A DNA stretch of 64,000 nt from Anaerolineae bacterium (GTDB lineage Bacteria > Chloroflexota > Anaerolineae > Aggregatilineales > Phototrophicaceae): assembly GCA_019912965.1 (NCBI GenBank), contig JAIOHM010000039.1:1-64000 (forward strand), written 5' to 3'. The notes under the pieces are model-generated. The model saw only the letters and a program-made list of their open reading frames with translations. It was not told the origin of the DNA and searched no databases. The translations under genes were made by a program, and so were the position numbers. Shown in pieces: positions 50,928 through 59,830 of the stretch (its first letter is position 1; each line of letters starts with the position of its first letter).

Positions 50928-51373
50928 GACTTCTCCCTCCTGTTTTCCTCCTTTTTACCACATTATTTTGTAAAGATGCATTTAATACGATTTCCATCCC
51001 ATAGCGTCGCTGCGATTGCAAAAGGAACAACGAGCACCATTAACCAGACTAAAAATTGCCGGAAGGCTCGTCTTTGGCTTAGTTCAGAGCGTTGTCTTTT
51101 GCTCATATATCCATTTTGATTTGCTGTAAAGTCATCTTCTGTGAAATTCTGGGTATGCATTAGTAGCAGGAGATTTTGGCGTTTTAGGGTTTTCTGGGTT
51201 GTTACCTCGTTATAGTATCTCATTACATAGACAGCCATTTTAGATACCTAATCGACGCTGCCATATTACCACAGCATAAAACGACCCGCTCAGCTTTGAA
51301 TGGCTGTGTAATCACGAACTAAGTGAACAGGTAGGTTAGTTATAGGGTGTGTGAGGATGCTTTTCTGTGCCAG

Positions 51374-51532
51374 CTACTTTCTGGAAATCGCAATGCTGAT
51401 CAGACCCAGCACCCCAATCGCAATAGCGCCAGCCGTCGCGTAGTCTGTTCGGGCAAAGAACAGCAGAACGGCGACCACCACCAAAATCAAACCAACGATG
51501 AGACGTGATTGGCTTAACTGTGAGCTAGTCAT
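51374..51532 (-). CDS. small two-TM membrane protein, 52 residues
   Basis: MTSSQLSQSRLIVGLILVVV opens the first hydrophobic helix; a second is AGAIAIGVLGLISIAI, ending SRK. AGGAGGTC lies five bases before ATG 51532, a near perfect ribosome site. The longer frame start 14 codons upstream is not needed. Single gene in an otherwise empty region. Function unknown. Confidence 0.65.
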   Translation of the reverse strand: MTSSQLSQSRLIVGLILVVVAVLLFFARTDYATAGAIAIGVLGLISIAISRK

Positions 51533-52262
51533 GGTTGACCTCCTGCATAGATTCGAACCTTCAGCAGTCAGCACCCATCCCTATAACGCTATACGCATAG
51601 GACAAAACACAGGTTGTGGGAAATATCACACAGCAGCCATGCCACCCGGTTCACCCCATTTTCAAACCCAACTCGAACGCTCAAAACAGAATTTATGTGC
51701 TATGATGGAGTGTGGCGGCAATCGCAAAACGCACCTTACCAACTACCAAGAACTAAAAACCAATAACTGACAAAGACGACGACACCGACGACAATCCCAT
51801 CCCAAAGATTCGCAAGATTCACAAAAACCACCTGCGAATTTGACGAATTTGAAGAATCTTGCGAAATTTGCGAATCATCCTCGTCTTTTTCGGGTAACTA
51901 AAAACCAAAAACCGCATCTATGGCAAACATGGCGGCGGCAGAGGTCGATGACATTGCCGCCATAAAACCTATTCTTCAAGATTCACAAAATGCAAAAAAT
52001 GGGGTGTTGCAATTGCAGAATTTTACGAAATTTCCCCGTAGCGATTTGCGCGCAAACACAATTTTGCAATCGCAATCGCCGCAAATCTCGCAAACTGCTT
52101 CTGAATTTAACTGTGAACTGATAGCCGATGTGGCGGCGGAAACCATTTTTCGCCAATGACATCGCCGCCGCCATCGCCGCCATTTCCCTCTCCAATTTGG
52201 AGAAAGGCTAGGGGTGAGGTGAATTTTCTGGAAACTGGCAACTCGTAACTGGAAACTCCATC
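51533..52262. repeat. intergenic region with low-complexity repeats
   Basis: No convincing gene. It holds a 12-bp perfect inverted repeat TTCGCAAGATTC (51809-51820)/GAATCTTGCGAA (51854-51865), many copies of a degenerate GCGAA-TTTGC-like word, GCC-rich runs around 51930-52180 (ATGGCGGCGGC, GCCGCCGCC), and the second REP-like copy at 52183-52220. An ORF at 51920-52159 is composed of these words and was rejected. Confidence 0.5.
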
Positions 52263-53714
52263 TCAATCATTAGCAATGAACACCGATTTGTACTCACTGT
52301 AATGTTCCAGCGCGGTCATACCCTGTTCGCGCCCCAAACCGCTTTCCTTCATCCCACCAAACGGCGCTTCAATATGGACACTGCTGCTGCTGTTGACCGA
52401 AAGCATCCCGGTTTCGACCGCCCGTGCCACCCGCAGCGCCCGCCCGATGTCCCGTGTCCACAACGACCCCGAAAGGCCGTAGGCACTGTCGTTAGCGAAT
52501 TGAATAGCTTCCGTCTCGCCGTCGAAAGGCATAATGCACACCACTGGCCCAAAGATTTCTTCCTGCATAATTCGCATCCCGCTGTTCACGTTCACGTAAA
52601 CCGCCGGAGTCAGGTAATTCCCCTCTGCCAGATCACCACCGGGGATTTCACCCCCGCACAACCGTTTTGCCCCTTCGCCGTCCCCAATGTTCATGTAATT
52701 GATCACCGACTCGCGGTGCTGCGGGGTAATCAGCGGCCCCATCTCGGTCTGCTCATCCGCCGGATTGCCCACTTTCATCGTCTTGGTGCGGTTCACGAAA
52801 CGCTCAACGAATTCATCAAAAATCGGGCGCTCTACGAGGAAACGGCTGCGTGAACAACAGTCCTGACCAGCATTGTCATAGACCGAAAACAGCGAGGACT
52901 CAATGCAGGTATCCAGATTCGCATCCCCGAAAATGATATTGGCCGATTTCCCACCGAGTTCCAGCGATACCCGTTTAATGCTCCCTGCTGCCTGCTGCAT
53001 CACGCCCACACCGACTTCCGTCGAACCCGTGAACGAAATCTTGCGGACGAGCGGATGTGTAACCAAAGCCTTACCCGCCACACTTCCCGACCCAGTGATG
53101 ACGTTGAACGCCCCTTCTGGCAGTCCCGCTTCTAGGGCTAAATCAGCCAAAGCCAGTGCGCTCAATGGGGTCACGCTGGCGGGTTTCACAATCACTGTGT
53201 TGCCCATCGCCAGCGCCGGAGCAATTTTCCAACCCGCGATCACCAACGGGAAGTTCCACGGAACAATCAGAGCGCATACGCCCAATGCCTCGCGGAAGGT
53301 CATCAACGTCCCATTCGCGTTACCGGGAATCGTCTGCCCATGAATTTTATTGACCGCGCCCGCATAGTATTCAAATGTGTTGGCAACCGCACCGATTTCA
53401 CCCCGCGCCGCGCTGATCGGTTTGCCCCCATTTTTTGACTCGATCTGCGCCAGCATTTCAGCCTTTTCGCGGATCAGGTTAGCGATACGCTGGAGGATTT
53501 GCCCGCGTTCACGGGTTCGCATCTGCTTCCATTTGCCATCGCTGAACCGAGCATGAGCCGTTTTAACAGCCTTATCAACATCTGCCGCTGTCGCCTGGGC
53601 AACCTGTGCCAGAATCTCGCCCGTTGCCGGTTCGTATACGGGGGCGGTTTTTCCGTCAGCGCTGGCGATGCGCTGCCCGCCAATTGCTAATCCTTCAAAT
53701 GCTACTGTAGCCAT
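52263..53714 (-). CDS. NAD(P)-dependent aldehyde dehydrogenase
   Basis: 483 residues. The ALDH superfamily residues are present: PWNFPLVIAGWKIAPALAMGN, ISFTGSTEVG, LELGGKSANIIF (catalytic Glu) and the nucleophile in NAGQDCCSRSRF. It oxidises an aldehyde to its acid. It is downstream of an SDR and a glutamine-synthetase-like gene with gaps of 9 and 30 bp, an operon that recalls gamma-glutamyl-amine or amino-alcohol catabolism, in which the synthetase shields the amine, a dehydrogenase makes the aldehyde and this enzyme the acid. The substrate is not determined by sequence. Confidence 0.9.
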   Translation of the reverse strand: MATVAFEGLAIGGQRIASADGKTAPVYEPATGEILAQVAQATAADVDKAVKTAHARFSDGKWKQMRTRERGQILQRIANLIREKAEMLAQIESKNGGKPISAARGEIGAVANTFEYYAGAVNKIHGQTIPGNANGTLMTFREALGVCALIVPWNFPLVIAGWKIAPALAMGNTVIVKPASVTPLSALALADLALEAGLPEGAFNVITGSGSVAGKALVTHPLVRKISFTGSTEVGVGVMQQAAGSIKRVSLELGGKSANIIFGDANLDTCIESSLFSVYDNAGQDCCSRSRFLVERPIFDEFVERFVNRTKTMKVGNPADEQTEMGPLITPQHRESVINYMNIGDGEGAKRLCGGEIPGGDLAEGNYLTPAVYVNVNSGMRIMQEEIFGPVVCIMPFDGETEAIQFANDSAYGLSGSLWTRDIGRALRVARAVETGMLSVNSSSSVHIEAPFGGMKESGLGREQGMTALEHYSEYKSVFIAND

Positions 53715-53723
53715 AAGTGTGAT

Positions 53724-54497
53724 TTACTCCGGGGTTACGTAAGCAGCGGTGATACCACCGTCTACCAGAAATTCAGTGCCAGTCACATACGAGGATTCAT
53801 CAGATGCCAGATACAGCGCGGCGTAAGCAATCTCTTTGGCCTCACCAAACCGCCCCATCGGTACATGCACCAGACGACGCTGTTTCTTTTCCTCAGTATT
53901 GAGGAAGTTCATCAGCAGTTCCGTCCGCAGTGGGCCGGGACACAGCGCATTCACCCGAATATTCTCCCGCGCATGAATGACCGCCAATTCGCGTGTCATT
54001 GCCAGAACGCCGCCCTTGCTCGCCGTATAAGCAATTTGTGGTGTAGCGGCTCCCAACAGCGCGACGAATGAAGCCGTATTGATAATCGAACCACCGCCCG
54101 CCCGTTTCAGCGCCGGAATACCATATTTGCAGCCGAAGAAAACGCCCTTCAGGTTGATTGCCATCGTCAAATCCCAAATGGCTTCCTCGGTGGTTACAGC
54201 GTTATCATCATCGCCGTGCATGATGCCCGCATTGTTGAACAGCACATTCAGCTTGCCAAAGGTCTTTTCAGCCACTTGCACCATATTTTCGCTGTCAGCC
54301 GTTTTGGAGACATCGGCATGAACATAAACAGCCTGACCACCCGCCGCTTTGATGTCCGCAGCCGTTTTCTCACCTGCTGCATCCACGACATCCGCGACGA
54401 CCACCGCTGCGCCTTCCTGTGCGAACAGCAGGGCCGTTTCCCGCCCGATGCCGTTTCCAGCGCCTGTAATGAGCGCCACTTTATCTTTCAAACGCAA
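53724..54497 (-). CDS. short-chain dehydrogenase/reductase
   Basis: 257 residues of the classical SDR type from TTG 54497 (GAGGAGTC upstream). ITGAGNGIGRETALLF is the TGxxxGxG cofactor site with ADV-type Asp favouring NAD; NNAGIMHG is the structural motif; Ser in INTASFVALLG and YTASKGG provide the catalytic S-Y-K. It oxidises an alcohol or reduces a ketone. Nine base pairs separate it from the aldehyde dehydrogenase gene, so the two may act one after the other on one alcohol. Substrate unknown. Confidence 0.9.
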   Translation of the reverse strand: MRLKDKVALITGAGNGIGRETALLFAQEGAAVVVADVVDAAGEKTAADIKAAGGQAVYVHADVSKTADSENMVQVAEKTFGKLNVLFNNAGIMHGDDDNAVTTEEAIWDLTMAINLKGVFFGCKYGIPALKRAGGGSIINTASFVALLGAATPQIAYTASKGGVLAMTRELAVIHARENIRVNALCPGPLRTELLMNFLNTEEKKQRRLVHVPMGRFGEAKEIAYAALYLASDESSYVTGTEFLVDGGITAAYVTPE

Positions 54498-54527
54498 GAT
54501 TGACTCCTCATGAGTGAAATAAAAACC

Positions 54528-55919
54528 TCAAATTTGCTCGAAGTAACGCGCCCGTTCCCAATTGGTCACGGCTTTGTCATAAGCAGCTTGCTCAGTTTTG
54601 AAGAAGTGGAGGTAATGCTCCACTACATCCTCACCAAACGCTTGCCGCGCGAACGCACTTTTCTCCAACTCAGCGATGGCTTCCCGCAGTGTCATGGGTA
54701 CTTTGGGCAGATGTGCTGCCGAGTAAATGTCGCCCTCAAAAATATCCGGCGGTTCGATCTGGTTGCGAATACCATCCAGACCAGAGGCTAATGATGCCGC
54801 GTAAGCCAGATACGGATTGATGTCTGCCCCCGGTACGCGCGATTCGATACGTAGGGAAGAGTCGTGTCCCACTACCCGGAAACCCGCCGTGCGATTATCG
54901 TAGCTCCATGCGAGGCTGGTGGGTGCCCATGAACCCAATTGATACCGCTTATAGGAGTTGATGGTTGGGGCATAGAAAACCATCATTTCGCGGGCATGTT
55001 TAATCCACCCACCGAGAAACCAGCGAAATTCGTCTGAACCTTGCACTGGCCCAAGTTTTTTCTTGCCAGCGAAGATGTTTTTGTTGCCTTTAGTATCCCA
55101 CAAGCTGAGGTGCAAATGACTGCTCGAACCTGCAACACTGGCATCGAATTTTGCCATAAAGGTGACGGCCAACCCCAATTGATGGGCGAGGTCTTTGAAA
55201 CATTGTTTGTAGATCGTGTGGCGGTCGGCCATCGTGCTAATATCCGCATAGTGGATGTTCAGTTCGTGCTGCCCCGGCCCCCATTCGCCCTTGCTGGATT
55301 CGACTGGAACACCGCTGTTGCCCAGATGCTTACGGGCAGCGGCGTTCAGGACTTCCTCGCGTGTGCCCTGCAAAATATGGTAATCCTCGATGTACGCGCC
55401 GAAGTGTTCCAGATTGGTGTAATGTTTTTCGCGGGCGGATTTATAGGTTTCTTCAAAGATGAAATATTCGAGTTCGGAAGACCCCTGCGCCAGATAACCC
55501 ATTTCAGCAGCAGTATTCACCTGTTTATTCAGGATACTGCGTGGCGCGACGCTGACCTGTTGGTGAGTTTTTTCATCGTAAACATTGCAGATGACCAGTG
55601 CCGATTTATCCAGCCATGTTGCTATGCGTAGGGTGTTGAAGTCGGGTACACAGTGAAAATCACCGTAGCCGCGTTCCCAATTGGCATATTTGTAACCGGG
55701 AATAGGCTCCATTGGCATATCAACGGTGAGCAGATAATCGCAGGCGTGCATTCCTGATTTTGCGACCTGATCGAGAAAGAATTCCGCACTGAATCGTTTG
55801 CCCATCTGCCGCCCGTACAGGTCGGTGAACATAGCCACGACCGTTTCGATCTCGCCGGAATCGGCTTTGTGTTTTAATTCTTCGAGTGTCAACATGCCGC
55901 GCAGGCGGTCAGTGGTCAT
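54528..55919 (-). CDS. glutamine-synthetase-family ligase (PuuA/GlnT-like)
   Basis: 463 residues. GS beta-grasp N-terminal part (VVAMFTDLYGRQMGKRFSAEFF) and catalytic part: WGPGQHELNIHYAD (metal Glu/His site), FMAKFDASVAGSSSHLHLSLWD (ATP-site His) and the glutamate-site-like FRVVGHDSSLRIESRVPGAD. Such non-GlnA members attach glutamate to amines (putrescine, ethanolamine, aniline-type or amino acids). No adenylylation site NLYDLPP-like sequence was found, in keeping with a catabolic enzyme. First gene of the minus-strand operon with SDR and ALDH. Confidence 0.85.
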   Translation of the reverse strand: MTTDRLRGMLTLEELKHKADSGEIETVVAMFTDLYGRQMGKRFSAEFFLDQVAKSGMHACDYLLTVDMPMEPIPGYKYANWERGYGDFHCVPDFNTLRIATWLDKSALVICNVYDEKTHQQVSVAPRSILNKQVNTAAEMGYLAQGSSELEYFIFEETYKSAREKHYTNLEHFGAYIEDYHILQGTREEVLNAAARKHLGNSGVPVESSKGEWGPGQHELNIHYADISTMADRHTIYKQCFKDLAHQLGLAVTFMAKFDASVAGSSSHLHLSLWDTKGNKNIFAGKKKLGPVQGSDEFRWFLGGWIKHAREMMVFYAPTINSYKRYQLGSWAPTSLAWSYDNRTAGFRVVGHDSSLRIESRVPGADINPYLAYAASLASGLDGIRNQIEPPDIFEGDIYSAAHLPKVPMTLREAIAELEKSAFARQAFGEDVVEHYLHFFKTEQAAYDKAVTNWERARYFEQI

Positions 55920-56021
55920 GCAAAGTCCCTTTGGTGAATTAGATTTAACATTCTCTTAAACTGGAAAGGGTAAGCATAACGCATCGCGCGGCTGTCTTCA
56001 ATCGGTATCCGTTGTTCCGAA

Positions 56022-57671
56022 TCATGATGAGTAGGTATCAGGCAGATCGTTCAGGAACAGCACCGTATCGCCCGATTTCAGATTAGCTTTGTACCATGTA
56101 ATGGCTTCACCCAGCGTATCAACCACTTGCAGTCGTTCCGTCGGAAAGCCTGCTGTTTGTAACCCTTCTTTCACTGGGGCGGTTTGCTGTGTCCCAACGA
56201 GGATTACATCAGTAGCATGTTGAGCCGCAATTTCGCCCAGTTTACGATTCTCTTGTTCTTGAAGCTGACCCAGTTCGACCATCCCCGGTGTGATGAGGAG
56301 TCGCCGCCCGTTCTGATGTAGGGATAATACCTGTAGTGAACTGATGACCCCTGCCGGATTCGCGCTGTAGGCATCATTAATGATGGTGATGCCTTCAGGT
56401 GTGGACTGCCGAACGAGGCGGCTTTCCGCAGGTTGTAACCCGCGTACCCGCCGCGCAATTTCCTTGAGTGGCATCCCTTCATGAACTGCAACCGCTGTAC
56501 TGAGCAGCACATTGGTGACGTTATGCACCCCCAACAGCGGCGTCTCAAATCGTTCCTGTTCGCCCGTTTGGACATCAGTAACAGTAAAGTGCAGCCCGTT
56601 GAGCGATTCGCTGATTTCCGAAGCGACGAAACGCGGCCCATTAGCAGGTACATTTGTTGGATCAACTTCCCGGCTGACGGCTAACCGATTTTGCGGATAC
56701 CCTTTTGCGTACATCTCGCGCACATAAGGATTATCCCAATTGAATACCCCTAGTCCATCCGGTGGCAGTGCCTTAATGATTTCATATTTGGCGTTTGCCA
56801 CATTTTCCAGACTGCCAAAACGCTCTAAATGTTGTGGCCCAACTTCAACCACGATGCTGATGTTGGGGTGTGTCAGATCGCAAATCGCTTGAATTTCACC
56901 GGGAATATATGCGCCCATCTCGCAGATGAAATAATCAATGCTGTGATCGTCTTTCAGATCGTTGTTGATGGCAAGGCATACACCCATCAATGTGTTATAA
57001 CTCTTGGGGGTGGGGTACGCTTTATAACGCCCGTTCAGAATATGGGTTAAGTAGGCTTTGGTGCTGGTTTTACCGTAGCTACCTGTGATGCCAATCACAG
57101 TTGGATTGACTTCTGTCAGCACACCCCGCGCTCTATTGATAAATCGCTGCCGGAAAAAAGCCTCAACCGGGGTCATCAGCCAGTTGCCCGTGATCAGGAT
57201 GAACGGGGCAGTTAGGAACAAAAACAGGTCAATGAACGAAACAACTGCGTATCGTACTTCGCCTACTTCGGGTACAGGTAAACGGCTGAAGATGAACAGA
57301 TACAGTGCCAGATCAAAAACAGCCACCCCGAACGATGCACCCAAAAGCCGCTTTGCGCGGGGTGTTGGACGAAACACCTTTTTGATTTCGCCTTCATCCG
57401 GCGGCCAAATAGCTATAATTGCGGTCACAATGCCGATCAGCGTCAGCATGAAACTGCCGGGTGCTTCGGTCAGCACGAAGCCCAGAACCACGCCTACATT
57501 CCATGCCACAATCGGGCGTTTGGGCAGCCAGCGTTCACGCCGCGCGAATGTCCAGCGCAGGTAACGGCGGCTCATGTATTCTTCGATCTGGTAAAACCGC
57601 GCTTGCCGATAAACGCGAATCCATGTTCCAATGAGCCAGATAATACTAATGAGTGCGATTTCGTAGTTCAT
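56022..57671 (-). CDS. membrane-anchored Mur ligase family protein (MurF-like)
   Basis: 549 residues. An N-terminal ~175 residues hold about four membrane helices (IALISIIWLIGTWIRVY, WNVGVVLGFVLTEAPG, FDLALYLFIFSRL, FLTAPFILITGNWLM), which MurF lacks. The ligase core follows: VIGITGSYGKTSTKAYLTHIL (P-loop), ICEMGAYIPGEIQAICDLTHPNI, NWDNPYVREMY and INDAYSANPAGV (ADP/amide site). These enzymes add amino acids or dipeptides to UDP-MurNAc peptides. The anchor suggests a substrate on lipid rather than soluble UDP-sugar. It lies 45 bp from an alpha/beta hydrolase and a MurA-like protein, forming a Mur-related set. Confidence 0.85.
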   Translation of the reverse strand: MNYEIALISIIWLIGTWIRVYRQARFYQIEEYMSRRYLRWTFARRERWLPKRPIVAWNVGVVLGFVLTEAPGSFMLTLIGIVTAIIAIWPPDEGEIKKVFRPTPRAKRLLGASFGVAVFDLALYLFIFSRLPVPEVGEVRYAVVSFIDLFLFLTAPFILITGNWLMTPVEAFFRQRFINRARGVLTEVNPTVIGITGSYGKTSTKAYLTHILNGRYKAYPTPKSYNTLMGVCLAINNDLKDDHSIDYFICEMGAYIPGEIQAICDLTHPNISIVVEVGPQHLERFGSLENVANAKYEIIKALPPDGLGVFNWDNPYVREMYAKGYPQNRLAVSREVDPTNVPANGPRFVASEISESLNGLHFTVTDVQTGEQERFETPLLGVHNVTNVLLSTAVAVHEGMPLKEIARRVRGLQPAESRLVRQSTPEGITIINDAYSANPAGVISSLQVLSLHQNGRRLLITPGMVELGQLQEQENRKLGEIAAQHATDVILVGTQQTAPVKEGLQTAGFPTERLQVVDTLGEAITWYKANLKSGDTVLFLNDLPDTYSS

Positions 57672-57716
57672 GTTTGAGGTTTCAGTTCATCTTTTGAAGC
57701 TGATAACTGGCAGATG

Positions 57717-58499
57717 TCATGTTTTGAAGAAGTGATCCATCACGCGAACAGTATCCGCCAACCTATCCAGATAGCTATAATGGCCTGCGCCTTCCCAAAC
57801 CACGAGTCCAGCATCAGGAATAGTTTTTTCCAGCAGTTGTCCTTGCGATAGCGGGGTATCCGTATCCTGATCGCCCCAGAATAACAGCGTTGAAGGCTTC
57901 ACCACTGTGGCATAGGGCAGCAAATCCTCGTTCACCACCTTGACGAACGTCTCACGCATGATGCCCTGCGCGGCCTTGTAATCTGCCGAGCCATAACGAT
58001 TGCCGTACCATGTCCTCAGCTTTTCAGCTTGTGGTTTTAGGCCAATGGTGTTCAGGCTGTTTAGAACGAAACGATAGAATTTCAGGCGAAGCTGATTTGG
58101 GGCTAATGGTTTTGACCTTACCCCTGCGCTGTCCGCCAATGCCATCTTGATGATTCGGCCGGCATGTTCCGCTCCCAACACCAAACTCAGCCTTCCGCCG
58201 AACGAGTGCCCAAACAAATAGACTTTATCCAATTGGTGATGATCGAGATAATCCACAACGAATTTCACGTAGTCATGGATTGACCATGCAGTTGAGGCTG
58301 GCGGTGTTTGCCCAAAACCAGGCAGATCAAGTGTGTAGACTTTGTAACCCAATGTTGCTAAACGTTCTGCCAGCGGCCAGATCAAGCTGATATTTGCGCC
58401 CCAACCATGCAGCAGAAGAACGGGTTTGCCTTCCCCCACAATGATTTGGGCCGTGTGGATGCCATCAATTTCTACAAAACTGATTGGAGGTTGTGCCAT
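57717..58499 (-). CDS. alpha/beta hydrolase
   Basis: 260 residues. VLLLHGWGANISLIWPLAERL is the oxyanion-hole HG motif, LFGHSFGGRLSLVLGAEHA is the nucleophile elbow (Ser in GHSFGG), and LLFWGDQDTDTPLSQGQ and WEGAGHYSYLDR supply the Asp and His. Substrate unknown; esterases, C-C hydrolases and others share this pattern. It starts immediately after the stop of the MurA-like gene (TAA ATG), so they are translationally linked, an odd partner for a Mur gene, and may act on the same precursor. Confidence 0.9.
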   Translation of the reverse strand: MAQPPISFVEIDGIHTAQIIVGEGKPVLLLHGWGANISLIWPLAERLATLGYKVYTLDLPGFGQTPPASTAWSIHDYVKFVVDYLDHHQLDKVYLFGHSFGGRLSLVLGAEHAGRIIKMALADSAGVRSKPLAPNQLRLKFYRFVLNSLNTIGLKPQAEKLRTWYGNRYGSADYKAAQGIMRETFVKVVNEDLLPYATVVKPSTLLFWGDQDTDTPLSQGQLLEKTIPDAGLVVWEGAGHYSYLDRLADTVRVMDHFFKT

Positions 58500-59765
58500 T
58501 TACGCCTCGACCTTGAGTTTTGCGCCGAGGTTTTGCAGCTTTTTGAGCGTTCCCGCGAATTGGCGTTCGATCACCTGAGCATTGTCAATGACCGATTCAC
58601 CTTCTGCAATCAACGCCGCGCCCAACATGCCTAACCCGGTGCGTACATCCGGGGTATCCATATAGATCGAATGTAGCGGCGTTGCCCCGACTACAATGGC
58701 GCGGTGTGGATCGCAAAGCACAATTTGCGCGCCCATTGCCTTCAGTTTGTCTACGAACAGTAGCCGGTTGTTAAACAGCTTTTCGTGAATGAGTGCTGTG
58801 CCGCGTGCCTGTGTAGCAATAAGCGTAGCAATAGCGATTAGATCGGAAGGGAAGGCAGGCCACGGTGAAGACTCAATCGAGAGATCGGTATCTTCTTCCC
58901 GATTTGAAATTGTCAGCAATTCATGTTTAGGAACGTAAATGACATTTTCATCAGCATCCAGACTGACCCCAAGCTGACGGTAGGTTTTGATAATCATGGG
59001 CATGTCTGCCCGTCGCCCACCGTCAATTTGAACCCGTCCACCGCTGATAGCGACAATTGCCGCGATGCTGGCAGCTTCAATGTGGTCAGCCCCAATGGTA
59101 GCTTCAGCACTATTCACTTCTGTTGGGCTGATAATCCGCAAGACGTTTGAGCCGATGCCCTCGATATGTGCGCCCATTTCGCATAGCAAATTGGCGAGTT
59201 CCTGCACATGGGGTTCGCAGGCAGCATTGTGGATAATGGTTTCTTTACCCAAGCGGGCAGCCAGCATGAGAACAAGGGATGTAGCGGTCACACTGGTCTG
59301 ACTCAGGATGATCTCTTTATGTTCCCACTTCACCGCGCGGCATTCCAGTGCGCCGCTGGTGGTGATGACATCTTGCCCCAAATCGCGCAGGGCTTCCAGA
59401 TGGGCGCGAATGCGGTTTAGCGGAAAATCAAATTCGATGCGGATATGCTGCCGCCGGGTGAGCATAGCAGGCAGAAACAACATCATGCCAACGAGACCGT
59501 TGGTATCGCTGTGTGTCAGTGTTCGTTTGCTGATCTGTTCAGCTTGAATGAGAACGGTTTGATCGTCTGGGTAAGACAATTTTGCTCCCAGCCGTTCAGC
59601 GACCGCCAACATCGTCTGTGTATTGAGGGTATGCGGCATATTCCGCAGTGTTATGGGTTGATCAGTTAGTAAAGCAGCAGCCAGCAAGGCCATCGCCGCA
59701 TTGGTATTGCCCGCTGGATGATAAGTTCCATTAAGCGGGTGTTTGCCTTCCACGCGAATTCGCAT
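58500..59765 (-). CDS. MurA-like EPT-fold protein lacking K22 and C115
   Basis: 421 residues, the length of MurA and with its two-domain repeat (inside-out alpha/beta barrel). Conserved are WPAFPSDLIA (the catalytic-base Asp region, E. coli D305), KLFNNRLLFVDKLKAMGAQI and DVRTGLGMLGAAL (an Arg of the phosphate site). However AGNTNAAMALL replaces SGAKNAALPIL, so Lys22 is Thr21, and the GGCTIGARPVDLH loop with Cys115 is FDFPLNRIRAHLE. Both residues bind PEP or act in addition in MurA. It is thus a paralogue that either uses another reaction or is a binding protein. GGAGGT precedes ATG. Confidence 0.85.
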   Translation of the reverse strand: MRIRVEGKHPLNGTYHPAGNTNAAMALLAAALLTDQPITLRNMPHTLNTQTMLAVAERLGAKLSYPDDQTVLIQAEQISKRTLTHSDTNGLVGMMLFLPAMLTRRQHIRIEFDFPLNRIRAHLEALRDLGQDVITTSGALECRAVKWEHKEIILSQTSVTATSLVLMLAARLGKETIIHNAACEPHVQELANLLCEMGAHIEGIGSNVLRIISPTEVNSAEATIGADHIEAASIAAIVAISGGRVQIDGGRRADMPMIIKTYRQLGVSLDADENVIYVPKHELLTISNREEDTDLSIESSPWPAFPSDLIAIATLIATQARGTALIHEKLFNNRLLFVDKLKAMGAQIVLCDPHRAIVVGATPLHSIYMDTPDVRTGLGMLGAALIAEGESVIDNAQVIERQFAGTLKKLQNLGAKLKVEA

Positions 59766-59830
59766 CAGTACCTCCGAAGTCGCGCGGCATTATAGCAGGA
59801 GTTGCTGGCGGCCTAAATCCCGATTAATGG

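Larger units (their letters stand above)
49750..50985 (-). mobile_element. IS630/Tc1-mariner family insertion sequence, 1236 bp
   Basis: Bounded by duplicated TA (49748-49749 and 50986-50987), as expected for IS630/mariner insertion. Imperfect terminal inverted repeats of ~38 bp: TTGTATGCACCTTG on the left against TTAAATGCATCTTT (reverse complement of the right end), both continuing to GGTAAAAGG. Two transposase frames lie on the minus strand. Removal restores an interrupted gene in frame, fixing the ends to the base. Both frames look intact, so it may be active. Confidence 0.88.
49419..51238 (-). pseudogene. membrane protein gene split by IS630-family insertion
   Basis: The 5' part is 50986-51238 and the 3' part 49419-49749. 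If the element and one TA copy are removed, codons join as ...LWDGNR-T-MASRFGN... in one frame and the product would be ~193 residues: a polar N-terminus, a membrane helix (FLVWLMVLVVPFAIAATLW), a second one (CLLILTLGELVLF) and a soluble C-terminal part (KGDITFEKGRVAFRDMGRNG, FYTPFSKIILSAEWIG). No family recognised. Its stop overlaps the DUF456 start by 4 bp, so they formed an operon. The 3' piece keeps an ATG and may still be translated as 108 residues. Confidence 0.75.

Noticed and set aside
51543-51575. GGTTCGAATC on the minus strand, resembling a tRNA T-arm
   Set aside because: Flanking bases do not pair as a T-stem, and no D-arm, anticodon arm or acceptor stem was found.
51920-52159. 79-codon ORF
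   Set aside because: Made of the region's repeat words, no ribosome site, no protein-like pattern.
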